Numbered from the stretch's first letter, positions 7,307 to 15,989 are shown. The stretch is 64,000 nucleotides of DNA from Owenweeksia sp. (GCA_002695025.1 NZNV01000019.1:1-64000), one strand, 5' to 3'. Notes: a model not told the origin generated them from the letters alone. Program-made: numbers and translations.

Positions 7307-7882
7307 ATGCATAGCTTAAAGACCTTCTTCAACCGCCTGTCTCCCATTTCAGCCCAAAGCTGGGATAAGCTGGAAGCATTGTTTAGCCCTCAAAGCCTGA
7401 AGAAGGGAGATTACTTTATTACCGCGGGTGAAACCGCCAGGGATATTGCCTTTTTGGAAAGTGGCATTATCCGGGCTTTTTACCGCAATAGTGAAGCGGT
7501 AGAATACAATAAGCACTTTTTTACCAATCCCTGTTTTATTGGCGGCTATGCTTCGCTGGTCACTAAAACTCCCAACCAGATCCATCAACAGGCCCTTACC
7601 GACTGCACCATCCTGACAGCCCGTTATGCAGGCATCCAGGAGCTTTATGAAAGCTGCCCCGATATTGAACGGGCAGCGCGCATTTTGGCGGAGCAGTTTT
7701 TTGTGCAAAAGGAACAGCGGGAGATTGAGATCGTTTTGCTGGATGCCGATAAGCGCTACGAGATCTTCCAAAAACACTTTCCGCAACTGGAACAACAAGT
7801 ACCGCAATACCATATTGCCTCTTACCTGGGCATTACCCCCACTCAATTAAGCCGGATCAGGCGAAAAATGGCCGGGCGGTGA
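7307..7882 (+). CDS. Crp/Fnr-family transcriptional regulator
   Basis: 191 residues with the usual order: a cyclic-nucleotide-binding-like beta-roll at about residues 20-115 (KKGDYFITAGETARDIAFLESG, then FFTNPCFIGGYASL) and a C-terminal helix-turn-helix ending HIASYLGITPTQLSRIRRK. There is no cysteine cluster for an iron-sulfur site, and the phosphate-binding cassette motif is degenerate. It is therefore probably not a cAMP or Fnr-type oxygen sensor. It is followed after about 70 bases by a darcynin-like/SDR gene pair in the same direction, which it may control, a pairing common for this Bacteroidota Crp subfamily. Confidence 0.85.
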   Translation: MHSLKTFFNRLSPISAQSWDKLEALFSPQSLKKGDYFITAGETARDIAFLESGIIRAFYRNSEAVEYNKHFFTNPCFIGGYASLVTKTPNQIHQQALTDCTILTARYAGIQELYESCPDIERAARILAEQFFVQKEQREIEIVLLDADKRYEIFQKHFPQLEQQVPQYHIASYLGITPTQLSRIRRKMAGR

Positions 7883-7954
7883 TTTCTTTACCTATGTAAA
7901 TGCATTTGGTGGGAGCCTTCTTCAATTTTGTACCCACATACAAAACCACATCCC

Positions 7955-8380
7955 ATGAAGAAGCTACTACTTATTCTTTTAACGGCATGGTGTTTAGGAG
8001 CCCATGCACAAAATGAACCCAATACTATGGAAAATCAAAAGCCTTACACCATTTTAATTTTAATGAATGCCACTCCCCAATGGCTGGCTTTAAGCAGGGA
8101 TGAACGCAGTGCATTTGTGGAAAAGAAGCTTACGCCCATTTTTGCACGGGTAGGCCAAACGGTGAATATCCAAATGTTTGACAGCGAATATTTTCATGCC
8201 GGTGTTTCCGATTTTATGATCGTAAATACTTCCCATATAGACGATTACCAACTTATGATGGAGTTGCTTCGCGATACCGAAGTGTACAATGCTCCTTATT
8301 TTGAGATCAAGGATATAATCCTGGGGCAGGAAAACCGCTTTGAAGATTTCAACGAACGGTTTAAACGGGAAAAAGAATGA
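7955..8380 (+). CDS. Exported darcynin-like protein
   Basis: 141 residues from ATG 7955 (the upstream TTG at 7928 adds nine residues before an obvious signal peptide). Residues 1-19 are a classic signal sequence ending AHAQ. The mature part follows the darcynin pattern: YTILILMNATPQWLALSRDE, a middle VNIQMFDSEYF, and a C-terminal APYFEIKDIILGQENRF. Darcynins are small alpha/beta-barrel-like proteins of unknown function and are usually cytoplasmic, so the signal peptide is unusual. Its stop overlaps the SDR start by four bases (ATGA), implying translational coupling. Confidence 0.65.
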   Translation: MKKLLLILLTAWCLGAHAQNEPNTMENQKPYTILILMNATPQWLALSRDERSAFVEKKLTPIFARVGQTVNIQMFDSEYFHAGVSDFMIVNTSHIDDYQLMMELLRDTEVYNAPYFEIKDIILGQENRFEDFNERFKREKE

Positions 8381-9111
8381 TCACCACAGGAAACACCGTA
8401 TTAATCACCGGGGGTTCATCCGGCATAGGCCTTTCTTTAGCCAAACGGTTTTTGTCCCTTCAAAACACCGTCATCATTACGGGCCGGGATACTACCAGGT
8501 TGCAGCAGGTTAAGAATGATCATCCCGGTATGGTAACCTTTGCCGGTGATCTCACCGAACAAAGCGCATTAGACGAGCTGCGCCTCTTCCTGGAACAACA
8601 TCACCCCGGTTTAAACACCCTGGTAAACAATGCGGCTGTTCAGTATAACTATAGCTTTGTGCAGGAACCGGACATCCTGACCAAAATAGACTACGAGATT
8701 AGCACCAACCTAAGCGCCCCGCTGAAACTGACGGGCATGCTACTGCCCTTGCTGCTTCAAAATAAAAATAGCGCCATCATTAACGTGAGCAGCGGACTTT
8801 TTATAGCTCCCAAGCAATCGGCACCGGTTTATTGCGCTACAAAATCAGCCATTCACAGCTACAGCAAGGCCCTGCGCTACCAGTTGGAGAACAGCGGTGT
8901 AAAGGTGTTTGAGATCATTCCAGCCCTGGTAGACACGCCCATGACTGCAGGACGTGGAAAATCAAAAATCTCACCGGACCAGCTGACGGAGGAATTTTTT
9001 AACGACTTCAGCAAAGACCGTTTTGAAAGCTACATCGGCAAAACCAAACTATTGAAACTCATCCACCGCATATCCCCCAAACTCGCAGACCGGATGATGA
9101 AGAACGGGTAA
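8377..9111 (+). CDS. Short-chain dehydrogenase/reductase (DltE-like)
   Basis: 244 residues with the classical SDR signature: nucleotide-binding TGGSSGIG at residues 11-18, NNAA in the fourth strand (LVNNAAVQ), a catalytic Ser in INVSSGLF, and YCATK (Tyr and Lys of the active site). After the active site IIPALVDTPMT is the usual PG-like loop. It is an NAD(P)-dependent oxidoreductase with unknown substrate. The length is normal for the family and it most resembles the DltE/YdfG-like group. The start overlaps the end of the darcynin-like gene. Confidence 0.85.
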   Translation: MITTGNTVLITGGSSGIGLSLAKRFLSLQNTVIITGRDTTRLQQVKNDHPGMVTFAGDLTEQSALDELRLFLEQHHPGLNTLVNNAAVQYNYSFVQEPDILTKIDYEISTNLSAPLKLTGMLLPLLLQNKNSAIINVSSGLFIAPKQSAPVYCATKSAIHSYSKALRYQLENSGVKVFEIIPALVDTPMTAGRGKSKISPDQLTEEFFNDFSKDRFESYIGKTKLLKLIHRISPKLADRMMKNG

Positions 9112-9247
9112 TTTAAACCTGTGCCTTTAAGAAGATCATTATCCCTGCCGGCAAGAGTACTCCGCATCTTCACGGGAATACATCCTAAGGAATATAAACT
9201 ATCCCTACCCCCTACCGTTAAGCAGGCATAACCAAAAACAGGTACCC

Positions 9248-9562
9248 ATGAAACACCAGGAATTGATACAAGTGCTGCACAACTGCGCAGCCTATTGTCA
9301 ACGCTGCGCCAATGAATGTTTGGGCGAAGAGGACGTAAAGAAAATGGTAAACTGTATCCGTAACGACCGGGAGTGTGCAGAACTTTGCCTTACCGCGGCC
9401 AGCCTGCTGGCCATGGACGCATCACATGCCCGTGAAGTGGTACAGCTTTGTGCGAAAGCATGCCGTGCCTGTGCAGAAGAGTGCGGTAAACATGATGATG
9501 AACACTGTAAAGACTGTGCTAAAGCCTGCCGCGAATGTGCGGAAGCCTGCGCCCGGTTCTAA
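9248..9562 (+). CDS. Cys-rich four-helix-bundle copper-binding protein (DUF326/Csp-like)
   Basis: 104 residues containing 16 cysteines spaced three or four apart along helices (C13, C17, C20, C24, C36, C43, C47 and nine more in the second half). This is the pattern of DUF326/Csp copper-storage proteins, which line the core of a four-helix bundle with thiolates to hold many Cu(I) ions. There is no signal peptide, so it resembles the cytosolic Csp3 group. No CopA or CueR gene is adjacent. The gene is monocistronic and followed by a strong inverted repeat. Confidence 0.85.
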   Translation: MKHQELIQVLHNCAAYCQRCANECLGEEDVKKMVNCIRNDRECAELCLTAASLLAMDASHAREVVQLCAKACRACAEECGKHDDEHCKDCAKACRECAEACARF

Positions 9563-9577
9563 GATTGCAGATTCATA

Positions 9578-9621
9578 AATAAATCCTGGGTCAGGCTGAG
9601 TGCTCTGACCCAGGATTTATT
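9578..9621 (+). terminator. Perfect 17-bp inverted repeat after the copper-storage gene
   Basis: Arms at 9578-9594 and 9605-9621 pair over 17 bases with a 10-base loop containing CTGAGTGCT. A clear U-tract is absent, but the AT-rich stem base could act as one. The loop sequence belongs to the REP-like family, so this may be a repeat element recruited as terminator. Confidence 0.6.
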
Positions 9622-9633
9622 CAAGTCAGATCA

Positions 9634-9683
9634 GCGGTCTCCCTGAGTCCCCTTCTGGGTGGGAGTATTGAAGGGCCACAACC
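9634..9683. repeat. REP-like element copy
   Basis: A short reverse-oriented family member: GCGGTCTCCCTGAG, a variable centre, then GTATTGAAGGGCCACAACC. It matches the ends of the copies at 152-230 and 5862-5944. Confidence 0.6.
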
Positions 9684-9746
9684 TTCCCAATGCTAATACT
9701 TTAAGTTGCTGCCAAGAAACGCTTAGAGGTGCGCAACGGAGCTGAT

Positions 9747-11447
9747 CTAGAAATTATAGGCGGCACCCAGGCTTACGCCAAGCTGGTAATAACGCTGGCG
9801 GACACCATCCTGCACCAGGGAAGAATTCAATTGCATGCTACCAAAACCATTCAACCGTAGGCTGAAGTTACGCGCCAGGTACCAATCCACACCAACATTG
9901 AAAAGCGCACTGTACTGCAGCGGAGCCACCAGTTGTCCATTCTCCTCATTATCCAGGATACCGGCATAGCCGGGACGGATATAGCGGAAGGAGGTTTGAA
10001 CCGGGATCCCCAGTGCGATACCGGTACGTACCCATGGTTTAACCCGCCCGTTACCAAAGCGGTAACCTACGGTAAGTGGTATCTCAATATACCTCCAGCT
10101 GGTACGCCCATTATTTTTTTCGGATACCGTATCCTGGTAATCGTATACCACGGTATACTCCCAATGTCCCTGCAGGATACCATCAATTACGCGTGTAGAG
10201 TCTACTGACACTACATTGGTGTATTCATCCGGTGAGTTGAATCGTCCGTCCAGCAGAACCGTATCCCTACGGTTAAAATTGTATTGCAGGTCTTCGCCAT
10301 ACTCATTCCAGCCTATACCCAGGCCAAAAGTCCAGTTGGAGTTGAAGAAGTAATCAAGGTTAACCCCGGTGGGAATACTCCGTATAGCTTCCTCTTCAGC
10401 CTGGCGTTTTTCCAGGTACCCGGCCTCATCCGCTTCCAGCAATTTACCGGTATATGCATAGCCTCCCCATATAGAAACCGAGAACCTCTCCCGTGAGAAA
10501 AGGCTGAGTTTTTCTTCGTCTTCAGCCGACTGGGTCAACACATCCGTTTCGGCAAGCTGGGGAAAAGCAAGGTGAGCCCGTTTAAAGCTGGCTTTGGGTG
10601 CTTCGTTTTCCGAAGCCGTTTCATTAACTGCATTAGTGGCTTCAGCCGTCACTGCACCTTCTTCCGGACGGCTTTCAGCTTCCTGCTCAGTAGCAGTGGC
10701 TACCGCATCCAGCTTTTCAGTAGTTTTGGGGTCTGCCGTTTCCGCAGGATTATTATCCACTACCTGATCATCCCCGGTAGTTGGGTTGGCTATGACCGGT
10801 TCTGTTCCGGTAACAGCCAGTTCCCTATCCGTGATCCTGGTATCCGGTTCATCTTCTTCCCGGCTAGCTGTAAACGGATCATCATCTCCTGAAGGGGTAT
10901 TATCCGCTGTTACGATGGGTGATTTTCCCGCAACCGTAGCCTGCTCACCTGAAGTACCGGCAAACGATCCGGGTTGCCCGGCCGGGGAGTTGTCTTGCTG
11001 AGCAACGCCCGGTTTATCCTTACTTTTTTCAGGTCCTGTAGTAGCTTCAACTTCGGTACTGCCCGCTACCTCATTCTCTGTGCTGATCTCTGCAGCCACT
11101 TCATGGCCAGCTAAAGCATCAACATCACCGGCAGCTGCTTCTTCAGGGGCCGGTGCAGCTTCTTCCTCATGGGAAACCACCGGGCTTTGCTCCACAGCAG
11201 GACCTTCCGTAGCGGCCGGGTCTCCATCAAAGAAACCCATATACCAGGCCAGGGGCAACAGCAAAATAAGGAGAACGGAAAATATCCTGACCGCCATCCA
11301 TAGCTGCCCCCCTCGGCTTCCACCTCCGGTGACCGGCATTTCGGCATCCAGCATGTTTTCCATATCCGCCCAGCCCTTTTGTTTCAGGCTTTCGGGGAAA
11401 TTCTGCTCTCCGAGTTCTTCTTTATATTTTTTATCAATCCAGCTCAC
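9747..11447 (-). CDS. Candidate dual-membrane-spanning anti-sigma factor (IM helix, acidic linker, OM beta-barrel)
   Basis: 566 residues. Residues 1-48 form a short charged cytoplasmic segment. Residues 50-71 are a single transmembrane helix. Residues about 75-310 are a low-complexity Ala/Glu/Thr/Pro-rich linker without hydrophobic segments. The last 240 residues are an outer-membrane beta-barrel (SVSIWGGYAYTG, alternating strands, final LGVSLGAAYNF). The N-terminus has no signal peptide, so the chain must cross the inner membrane and also enter the outer one. This matches the recently described Dma architecture in Bacteroides, in which the N-terminal segment is an anti-sigma domain. Its ATG overlaps the stop of the ECF sigma gene by four bases, as expected for a sigma/anti-sigma pair. 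Anti-sigma activity is inferred, not seen. Confidence 0.75.
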   Translation of the reverse strand: MSWIDKKYKEELGEQNFPESLKQKGWADMENMLDAEMPVTGGGSRGGQLWMAVRIFSVLLILLLPLAWYMGFFDGDPAATEGPAVEQSPVVSHEEEAAPAPEEAAAGDVDALAGHEVAAEISTENEVAGSTEVEATTGPEKSKDKPGVAQQDNSPAGQPGSFAGTSGEQATVAGKSPIVTADNTPSGDDDPFTASREEDEPDTRITDRELAVTGTEPVIANPTTGDDQVVDNNPAETADPKTTEKLDAVATATEQEAESRPEEGAVTAEATNAVNETASENEAPKASFKRAHLAFPQLAETDVLTQSAEDEEKLSLFSRERFSVSIWGGYAYTGKLLEADEAGYLEKRQAEEEAIRSIPTGVNLDYFFNSNWTFGLGIGWNEYGEDLQYNFNRRDTVLLDGRFNSPDEYTNVVSVDSTRVIDGILQGHWEYTVVYDYQDTVSEKNNGRTSWRYIEIPLTVGYRFGNGRVKPWVRTGIALGIPVQTSFRYIRPGYAGILDNEENGQLVAPLQYSALFNVGVDWYLARNFSLRLNGFGSMQLNSSLVQDGVRQRYYQLGVSLGAAYNF

Positions 11448-11998
11448 GCTTTTCGTAATCCAATTTCTCCATTGGGCAACATCTCCTGCAACTTTCTTCG
11501 TGCACTTGCCAGGTGCCTTATAGAAGATCGTTCCGACATATCCAGTGTTTCGGCAATCTCCTTATGGGAGTAACCGTCCACTGCATAAAGGTTAAACACC
11601 ACCTGTTCCACCTTTTTCAGGCTTTGCAGGATATGCTCCAAATATTCCTTTTCCACCCATTCGGTATCCGCCTCATGAGTACTACTTTGATTTTCAAGAT
11701 CGTCAACCCCTGTTTCAAACAACTCCATCCGCCTTACCTTTTTACGGTAACTGTCAATTGCCTGGTTAACAGTTATACGCTTGAACCAGGGGTCAAAGGG
11801 AAACTTAGGTTCATAGGTATGCAACTTTTTCAGGATCTTTATAAAGGCCAGGTTCAAGGTTTCCAAAGCCAGTTCTTCATCCTTTTCATATCTAATACAA
11901 ATACTCATCATAGGGTTAAAACAGTAATCATATAGTTGAAACTGTGCCTTCCTATCATTCTTTAAACACCCTTGTATGATTTCACTTGTATCCTTCAC
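11444..11998 (-). CDS. ECF-type RNA polymerase sigma factor
   Basis: 184 residues with sigma region 2 at about residues 20-95 (FNPMMSICIRYEKDEELALE, then FDPWFKRITVNQAIDSYRK) and region 4 at about 125-175 (VFNLYAVDGYSHKEIAETLD, then IRHLASARRKLQ). This is the two-domain form of group 4 sigma factors, which direct RNA polymerase to stress or envelope promoters. It is followed, with a four-base overlap, by the dual-membrane candidate anti-sigma. No copy of the conserved element found before the three PKD genes is present upstream, so simple autoregulation through that element is not supported. Confidence 0.9.
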   Translation of the reverse strand: MKDTSEIIQGCLKNDRKAQFQLYDYCFNPMMSICIRYEKDEELALETLNLAFIKILKKLHTYEPKFPFDPWFKRITVNQAIDSYRKKVRRMELFETGVDDLENQSSTHEADTEWVEKEYLEHILQSLKKVEQVVFNLYAVDGYSHKEIAETLDMSERSSIRHLASARRKLQEMLPNGEIGLRKA

Positions 11999-12117
11999 CT
12001 ATGGGTCAGAGCCGTTTTTTAATAACAGCTGTATATTAAGGTTAAATTCTGAATTGAAAAAGCGAGCCGGGATATATCGGGCTTGCAGCCCTGATCCTCC
12101 CTTTTCCAAGATCAAAA

Positions 12118-13941
12118 TTACCTGTCAATTTTTATTTTATGGTGAGAAACCCGATTCCCACTCTTGATCATTAGTATATAAAGTCCCTCCGGCCATGCCG
12201 AAACATCTACCCTCACCCTCGTATCTGCATGCACTTTTCTTTCCTCATTCCACACCAGGCTTCCTTTAATATCCGTCATTTTAAACTCCCACATTTCCTC
12301 ATCATTGGTTTCGGCCAGTTCTATCATCAACTCATTATAGGCCGGGTTGGGGTAGATAGCTTTTACCGAAGCTTTTAGTTCCTCCTGGCCCAGGTTGGCA
12401 GGGTTCAGAACAATCAGTTTAAAACCTGTACCGGCCTTATTCACTATGTTACCGAGAGAATCTACGCTAAGCGTATCTGTGTACACACTTTGACATTGCG
12501 AGCCGGTACTCAGATCCACAGAGATAAGTTCCAAAGCCAGAACATAGGTTCCGGGACTGCCGTAAACATGGGTAGGAAAAGCTTGTGAGGAGACGGTATT
12601 ATCCCCAAAATCCCAGGAATAGGTATTCTGGTAATTGAAATTGTTAGGCTGTGGGCTGGAGTTGTTCCAGACGTACACACTACCGTTAAAGCTGTTTACG
12701 GTATCAATAATAAACGAAGCCTGGCAAAAGTTACCGGGAGGCACAGCTACAGTTACTGCCTGGCAAAGGGTATCCGTACAAACTATATTACCTGAAGTAT
12801 CTCTTACAGTCAAGGTAAGGCAAACGTTATAGGCTGAAGTATCAGGCACAAAAACGTGGTTTACTACAATACCGGTGGCGGTATCCCCATCTCCAAAATC
12901 CCAATTCAGCGTTACATTCAGGCCCGGTTGCGATACCGTACTGGTACTGGTAAAGCTCACCTGATTGCTGGAACTGTCCGGGTCTACCGTAAAACCAGCC
13001 GTACATACTGTAGGTAAGGGGATAGTAATATTTACCGTATTACAAAAGGTGCTGCTGCAAACCGTATCCACAGGAGTTACACTGGTATCTATCACATATT
13101 GCTCCAGGCAGATGGTATACTGTCCGTCAGCCTTATAAATATGAGCTGGTGGATTGGATAAGTTTGATGAAGTGCCATCCCCAAAATCCCATTGGTACAA
13201 ATTCACCGTAAAAAATGGAATTCCATTGGAGGTAGATGTATTACTGAACGAAACACTGCTATCATTCACCACTGTAAAAGTGTAAGATGCATCACAATCA
13301 GGGCTACCTGCCACAATGGTTTGCAGTTCTACATCGTTTTTTAAAATGAAATTAGTGTCCAGGGAATCCCGTACAGAAATAGTGAGGGATACCGGGTAAA
13401 AACCAGGGTTGGCGTACAGGTGTACCGGGTTCACATCAGAAGAAGTGGATCCGTCACCAAAATCCCATAGGTACTCAGTGTAAGCTGAAGAAAACCAGAA
13501 TGACTGTGTGGAATTATTGGTAAAACTTACCGTTGAGGGTGTATCCAGAACCCAGGTGAAGGCAGCATTGCACGTGGGTGGTTGGGTACTGGCACAAGTC
13601 AACATTAAGGTATCCGCAAATAAAATTTGTGAAGAATCCAGCGTAGAGGTTCTCTTAACGTAATTCTGGTTACAGTCAAAAGTGAAAATCTCTATCCGGG
13701 CACTTCCGGTTAAAATGGGAATAGAGTCCATGAATACACCGCTGGAATCAGTAGTACCGATTATATAGGTTGGGCTTGGTGTATCCACTAAGACCCATAC
13801 CGGGTAATTGGGTAAGGGATTACCGTTTTCCCAGAGATCTGCCTGGATATACTGGAACTGTGCATGAAGACCATTTATCACAAAGCCACACAGGAACACG
13901 GTAAAAGCTATATTTCGGTATAAATTATTCATCAATTGCAT
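12118..13941 (-). CDS. PKD-repeat surface protein with T9SS sorting domain (paralogue 1)
   Basis: 607 residues from ATG 13941 (ATG 13932 is an alternative; the TTG at 13962 is less likely). A signal peptide ends at LHAQ. Four PKD beta-sandwich repeats follow, each with a WDFGDG-type motif (YLWDFGDGST, YQWDFGDGTS, LNWDFGDGDT, YSWDFGDNTV) and an xxHxY.xxGxY partner. The last 75 residues are a type A T9SS sorting domain (IYPNPAYNELMIEL ... GLYILMIKSGNRVSHHKIKI). It should be secreted through the outer membrane and attached to the surface. PKD repeats commonly mediate adhesion or carbohydrate contact. It is 56-57% shorter than many T9SS adhesins but matches its two paralogues upstream in size and layout. 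Confidence 0.85.
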   Translation of the reverse strand: MQLMNNLYRNIAFTVFLCGFVINGLHAQFQYIQADLWENGNPLPNYPVWVLVDTPSPTYIIGTTDSSGVFMDSIPILTGSARIEIFTFDCNQNYVKRTSTLDSSQILFADTLMLTCASTQPPTCNAAFTWVLDTPSTVSFTNNSTQSFWFSSAYTEYLWDFGDGSTSSDVNPVHLYANPGFYPVSLTISVRDSLDTNFILKNDVELQTIVAGSPDCDASYTFTVVNDSSVSFSNTSTSNGIPFFTVNLYQWDFGDGTSSNLSNPPAHIYKADGQYTICLEQYVIDTSVTPVDTVCSSTFCNTVNITIPLPTVCTAGFTVDPDSSSNQVSFTSTSTVSQPGLNVTLNWDFGDGDTATGIVVNHVFVPDTSAYNVCLTLTVRDTSGNIVCTDTLCQAVTVAVPPGNFCQASFIIDTVNSFNGSVYVWNNSSPQPNNFNYQNTYSWDFGDNTVSSQAFPTHVYGSPGTYVLALELISVDLSTGSQCQSVYTDTLSVDSLGNIVNKAGTGFKLIVLNPANLGQEELKASVKAIYPNPAYNELMIELAETNDEEMWEFKMTDIKGSLVWNEERKVHADTRVRVDVSAWPEGLYILMIKSGNRVSHHKIKIDR

Positions 13942-13965
13942 TTTAGAGCTTTCGGCCCTCAAATG

Positions 13966-13995
13966 TACTACGTTTCAAATGGGGCTGATATGACA
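13966..13995 (-). promoter_or_regulatory. Shared upstream element, copy 1 (candidate alternative-sigma promoter)
   Basis: On the plus strand: TACTACG-N3-CAA-N9-ATA-N-GACA, with TACG at 13969-13972 and GACA at 13992-13995. In gene sense this is TGTC-N-TAT-N9-TTG-N3-CGTA, ending 27-36 bases before the start codon. The same spaced blocks precede the two paralogues. Confidence 0.55.
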
Positions 13996-14046
13996 GCCTT
14001 TTGCTATAATTTTTAATTAAGAGCGCTATATGCCTTCCTTAAAACA

Positions 14047-14075
14047 AAAGGAGGCGGCTATAAGCCGCCTCCTTT
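14047..14075 (-). terminator. Intrinsic terminator of the second PKD gene
   Basis: Perfect 13-bp arms 14047-14059 and 14063-14075 (core GGAGGCGGCT) with a three-base loop. On the minus strand it is followed by TTTTGTTTT. It sits just past the stop at 14094. Confidence 0.85.
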
Positions 14076-14093
14076 CTTTCTAGGATTCCAAGT

Positions 14094-15914
14094 TTACCTA
14101 TCTAATTTAATCTTAAAATGTTCTGTAGTGTTTGTATTGTTGACCCGTAAAATGTACAGTCCACGCGGGAAACCTGATACATCCACACCAACTTCTTCAT
14201 GGCCATTGAATCTTGCTGAACCACTATGCATCAGCGTGCCCCGCATGTCAATCAACTGCCAGTTAACATCCCCTTCCATACTACCTGTTATGGTGAGGTG
14301 ATCTTTGGCAGGATTAGGGAATACCTCCAAAGTATGCACACTGTAGTTATCCAGGCCAATAGTATTGGCATCCTTAACCACCAGGGTAAAGCCAGGACCA
14401 CCTGTTTTGAAGTGCGCATTGCCAAGGGAGTCCACATAGAGGGTACGGCACACTGTATCAATACAGCTTACAGATCCATTAGTGGCCCCAATGGCAAAAC
14501 ACAGGTTATAGGTTCCTGGACTTGAGTAAACATGGGTCGGGAAAGCCTGGGTAGAAGAAGTTCCATCACCAAAATTCCAGTAATACGAAGTAATAACGCC
14601 ACCGGGAATATTGGTTGAAGCATTGTTCCATATATACACTGTACCATTACCGCTGTTTACCGAATCCAGATAGAAAGAGGCATTACAGGAAGTAAGCGGG
14701 TCGGCCCAAACAGACCTACAACGGGTGTTGGAACACCATTCGTTACCCTGTGAATCCAAGGCTTTGGCTGTAACGCACACATTATGGTATCCGCTGGAAG
14801 CGAAAGTATGTGTATAACTGGTTTGGCCGGTTACCACCGTACCATCACCCATATCAATAACGTATGAAGCGCTGCCTCCGGCTGGTATATTCTGTACTGC
14901 GGTAGAAGGAATGTTGATGGTTACCTCATTAGGAATAGTACTGCTTTGCGTATAGTTGAAATATCCATTGCAGGAGGCCGGTGTGCCGGGAAAAAATACC
15001 GAATCACCAGTAAATGAGCTACATATCAGATTGTGATTGGCATCGTACATTCTGAGGTTATGAACTATGTAATGCACACCAGGTTGGGGGAAAGTGTATA
15101 CTACCGTATCATACTGACCGGTTGCAATAGAATCAGGAAAATTCCATACAATTTCCACACTACCACCGGGAGGCAGGTTGGTTACAGTACTGTTATCGAT
15201 AAACCAGCCGGTACGTGTAGCGGTATCTACATAGCTGTAAAAAGAAGCATTGCAGCCCGGTACAGGAGGGCCGGCCGTTATGGTTACCGAATCACAATAG
15301 GTATCCTGGCAAATCACCGCATTATTGTACAGCGAATCATAGGTAGTAATGGTCATGCACACCTGGAAGGTGCCGCTATTGTTATAAACATGGCTTGCAT
15401 TGGGGTCACTTCCATGGCTTCCGTCACCATAACTGATCTGGTAAGTCGTATGAAGAAAGACAGAAGAGCCGGAAGGTGTTGAACTAGTATTGGTAAAATC
15501 AACCTGTGAAGGGTTGGTACCATTGATACTATGGGTAAAACCTGCCGCACAGTTGGCAGCCGGACAATTCAGGATCAGCGTATCTTCGTAATAAAGATTT
15601 CCGGTAGAGGTTATGGTATCCTGGAAATAATAGTAGTTACCATCACAGCCTATGGTAGAAGCTATAAAAAAACCTCCTATTCCGGCATTCGGAAAAATCG
15701 TATCTACCATACCATACTGATCACTATAACGTAACATGGTATAACTACCAGCATTGGCAGGCTTTATAGTGATCCAAACCGGGTGATTGACAACAGGCAG
15801 CCCTGTAGTACCATCTTCCCATAAATTAACCACCAGGCTAACATTCTGCGCCTGCATCAGTGATGCCAAGGCTAAGCTCAAGGTTAATACGAATGATAAG
15901 GTAATTTTCTTCAT
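14094..15914 (-). CDS. PKD-repeat surface protein with T9SS sorting domain (paralogue 2)
   Basis: 606 residues, signal peptide ending ASLMQAQ, then four PKD-type repeats. The first and third carry degenerate cores (YQISYGDGSH, YVIDMGDGTV), the second is poorly conserved (IVWNFPDSIA), and the fourth is canonical (YYWNFGDGTSST). The N-terminal module (LVVNLWEDGTTGLPVVNHPVW) parallels LWENGNPLPNYPVW in paralogue 1. The C-terminus is a T9SS type A sorting domain (VFPNPAKDHLTI ... GLYILRVNNTNTTEHFKIKL). It is monocistronic, with its own upstream element and terminator. Likely surface-exposed; ligand unknown. Confidence 0.85.
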   Translation of the reverse strand: MKKITLSFVLTLSLALASLMQAQNVSLVVNLWEDGTTGLPVVNHPVWITIKPANAGSYTMLRYSDQYGMVDTIFPNAGIGGFFIASTIGCDGNYYYFQDTITSTGNLYYEDTLILNCPAANCAAGFTHSINGTNPSQVDFTNTSSTPSGSSVFLHTTYQISYGDGSHGSDPNASHVYNNSGTFQVCMTITTYDSLYNNAVICQDTYCDSVTITAGPPVPGCNASFYSYVDTATRTGWFIDNSTVTNLPPGGSVEIVWNFPDSIATGQYDTVVYTFPQPGVHYIVHNLRMYDANHNLICSSFTGDSVFFPGTPASCNGYFNYTQSSTIPNEVTINIPSTAVQNIPAGGSASYVIDMGDGTVVTGQTSYTHTFASSGYHNVCVTAKALDSQGNEWCSNTRCRSVWADPLTSCNASFYLDSVNSGNGTVYIWNNASTNIPGGVITSYYWNFGDGTSSTQAFPTHVYSSPGTYNLCFAIGATNGSVSCIDTVCRTLYVDSLGNAHFKTGGPGFTLVVKDANTIGLDNYSVHTLEVFPNPAKDHLTITGSMEGDVNWQLIDMRGTLMHSGSARFNGHEEVGVDVSGFPRGLYILRVNNTNTTEHFKIKLDR

Positions 15915-15959
15915 AATCTATTTTTTGGTTGAGGAGTGCTTTTATGCACCATACGTCAT

Positions 15960-15989
15960 TAGTACGAGCCAAACGACAGGCATAAGACA
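15960..15989 (-). promoter_or_regulatory. Shared upstream element, copy 2
   Basis: TAGTACG-N3-CAA-N9-ATA-N-GACA on the plus strand (TACG 15963-15966, GACA 15986-15989), with spacing identical to copies 1 and 3. Its gene-proximal end lies about 48 bases before the ATG at 15914. Confidence 0.55.

Noticed and set aside
12063-12085. Hairpin after paralogue 1 as a strong terminator
   Set aside because: The stem around GCCGGGATATATCGGGC is imperfect and the T-run is offset, so the support was too weak to list as a feature.
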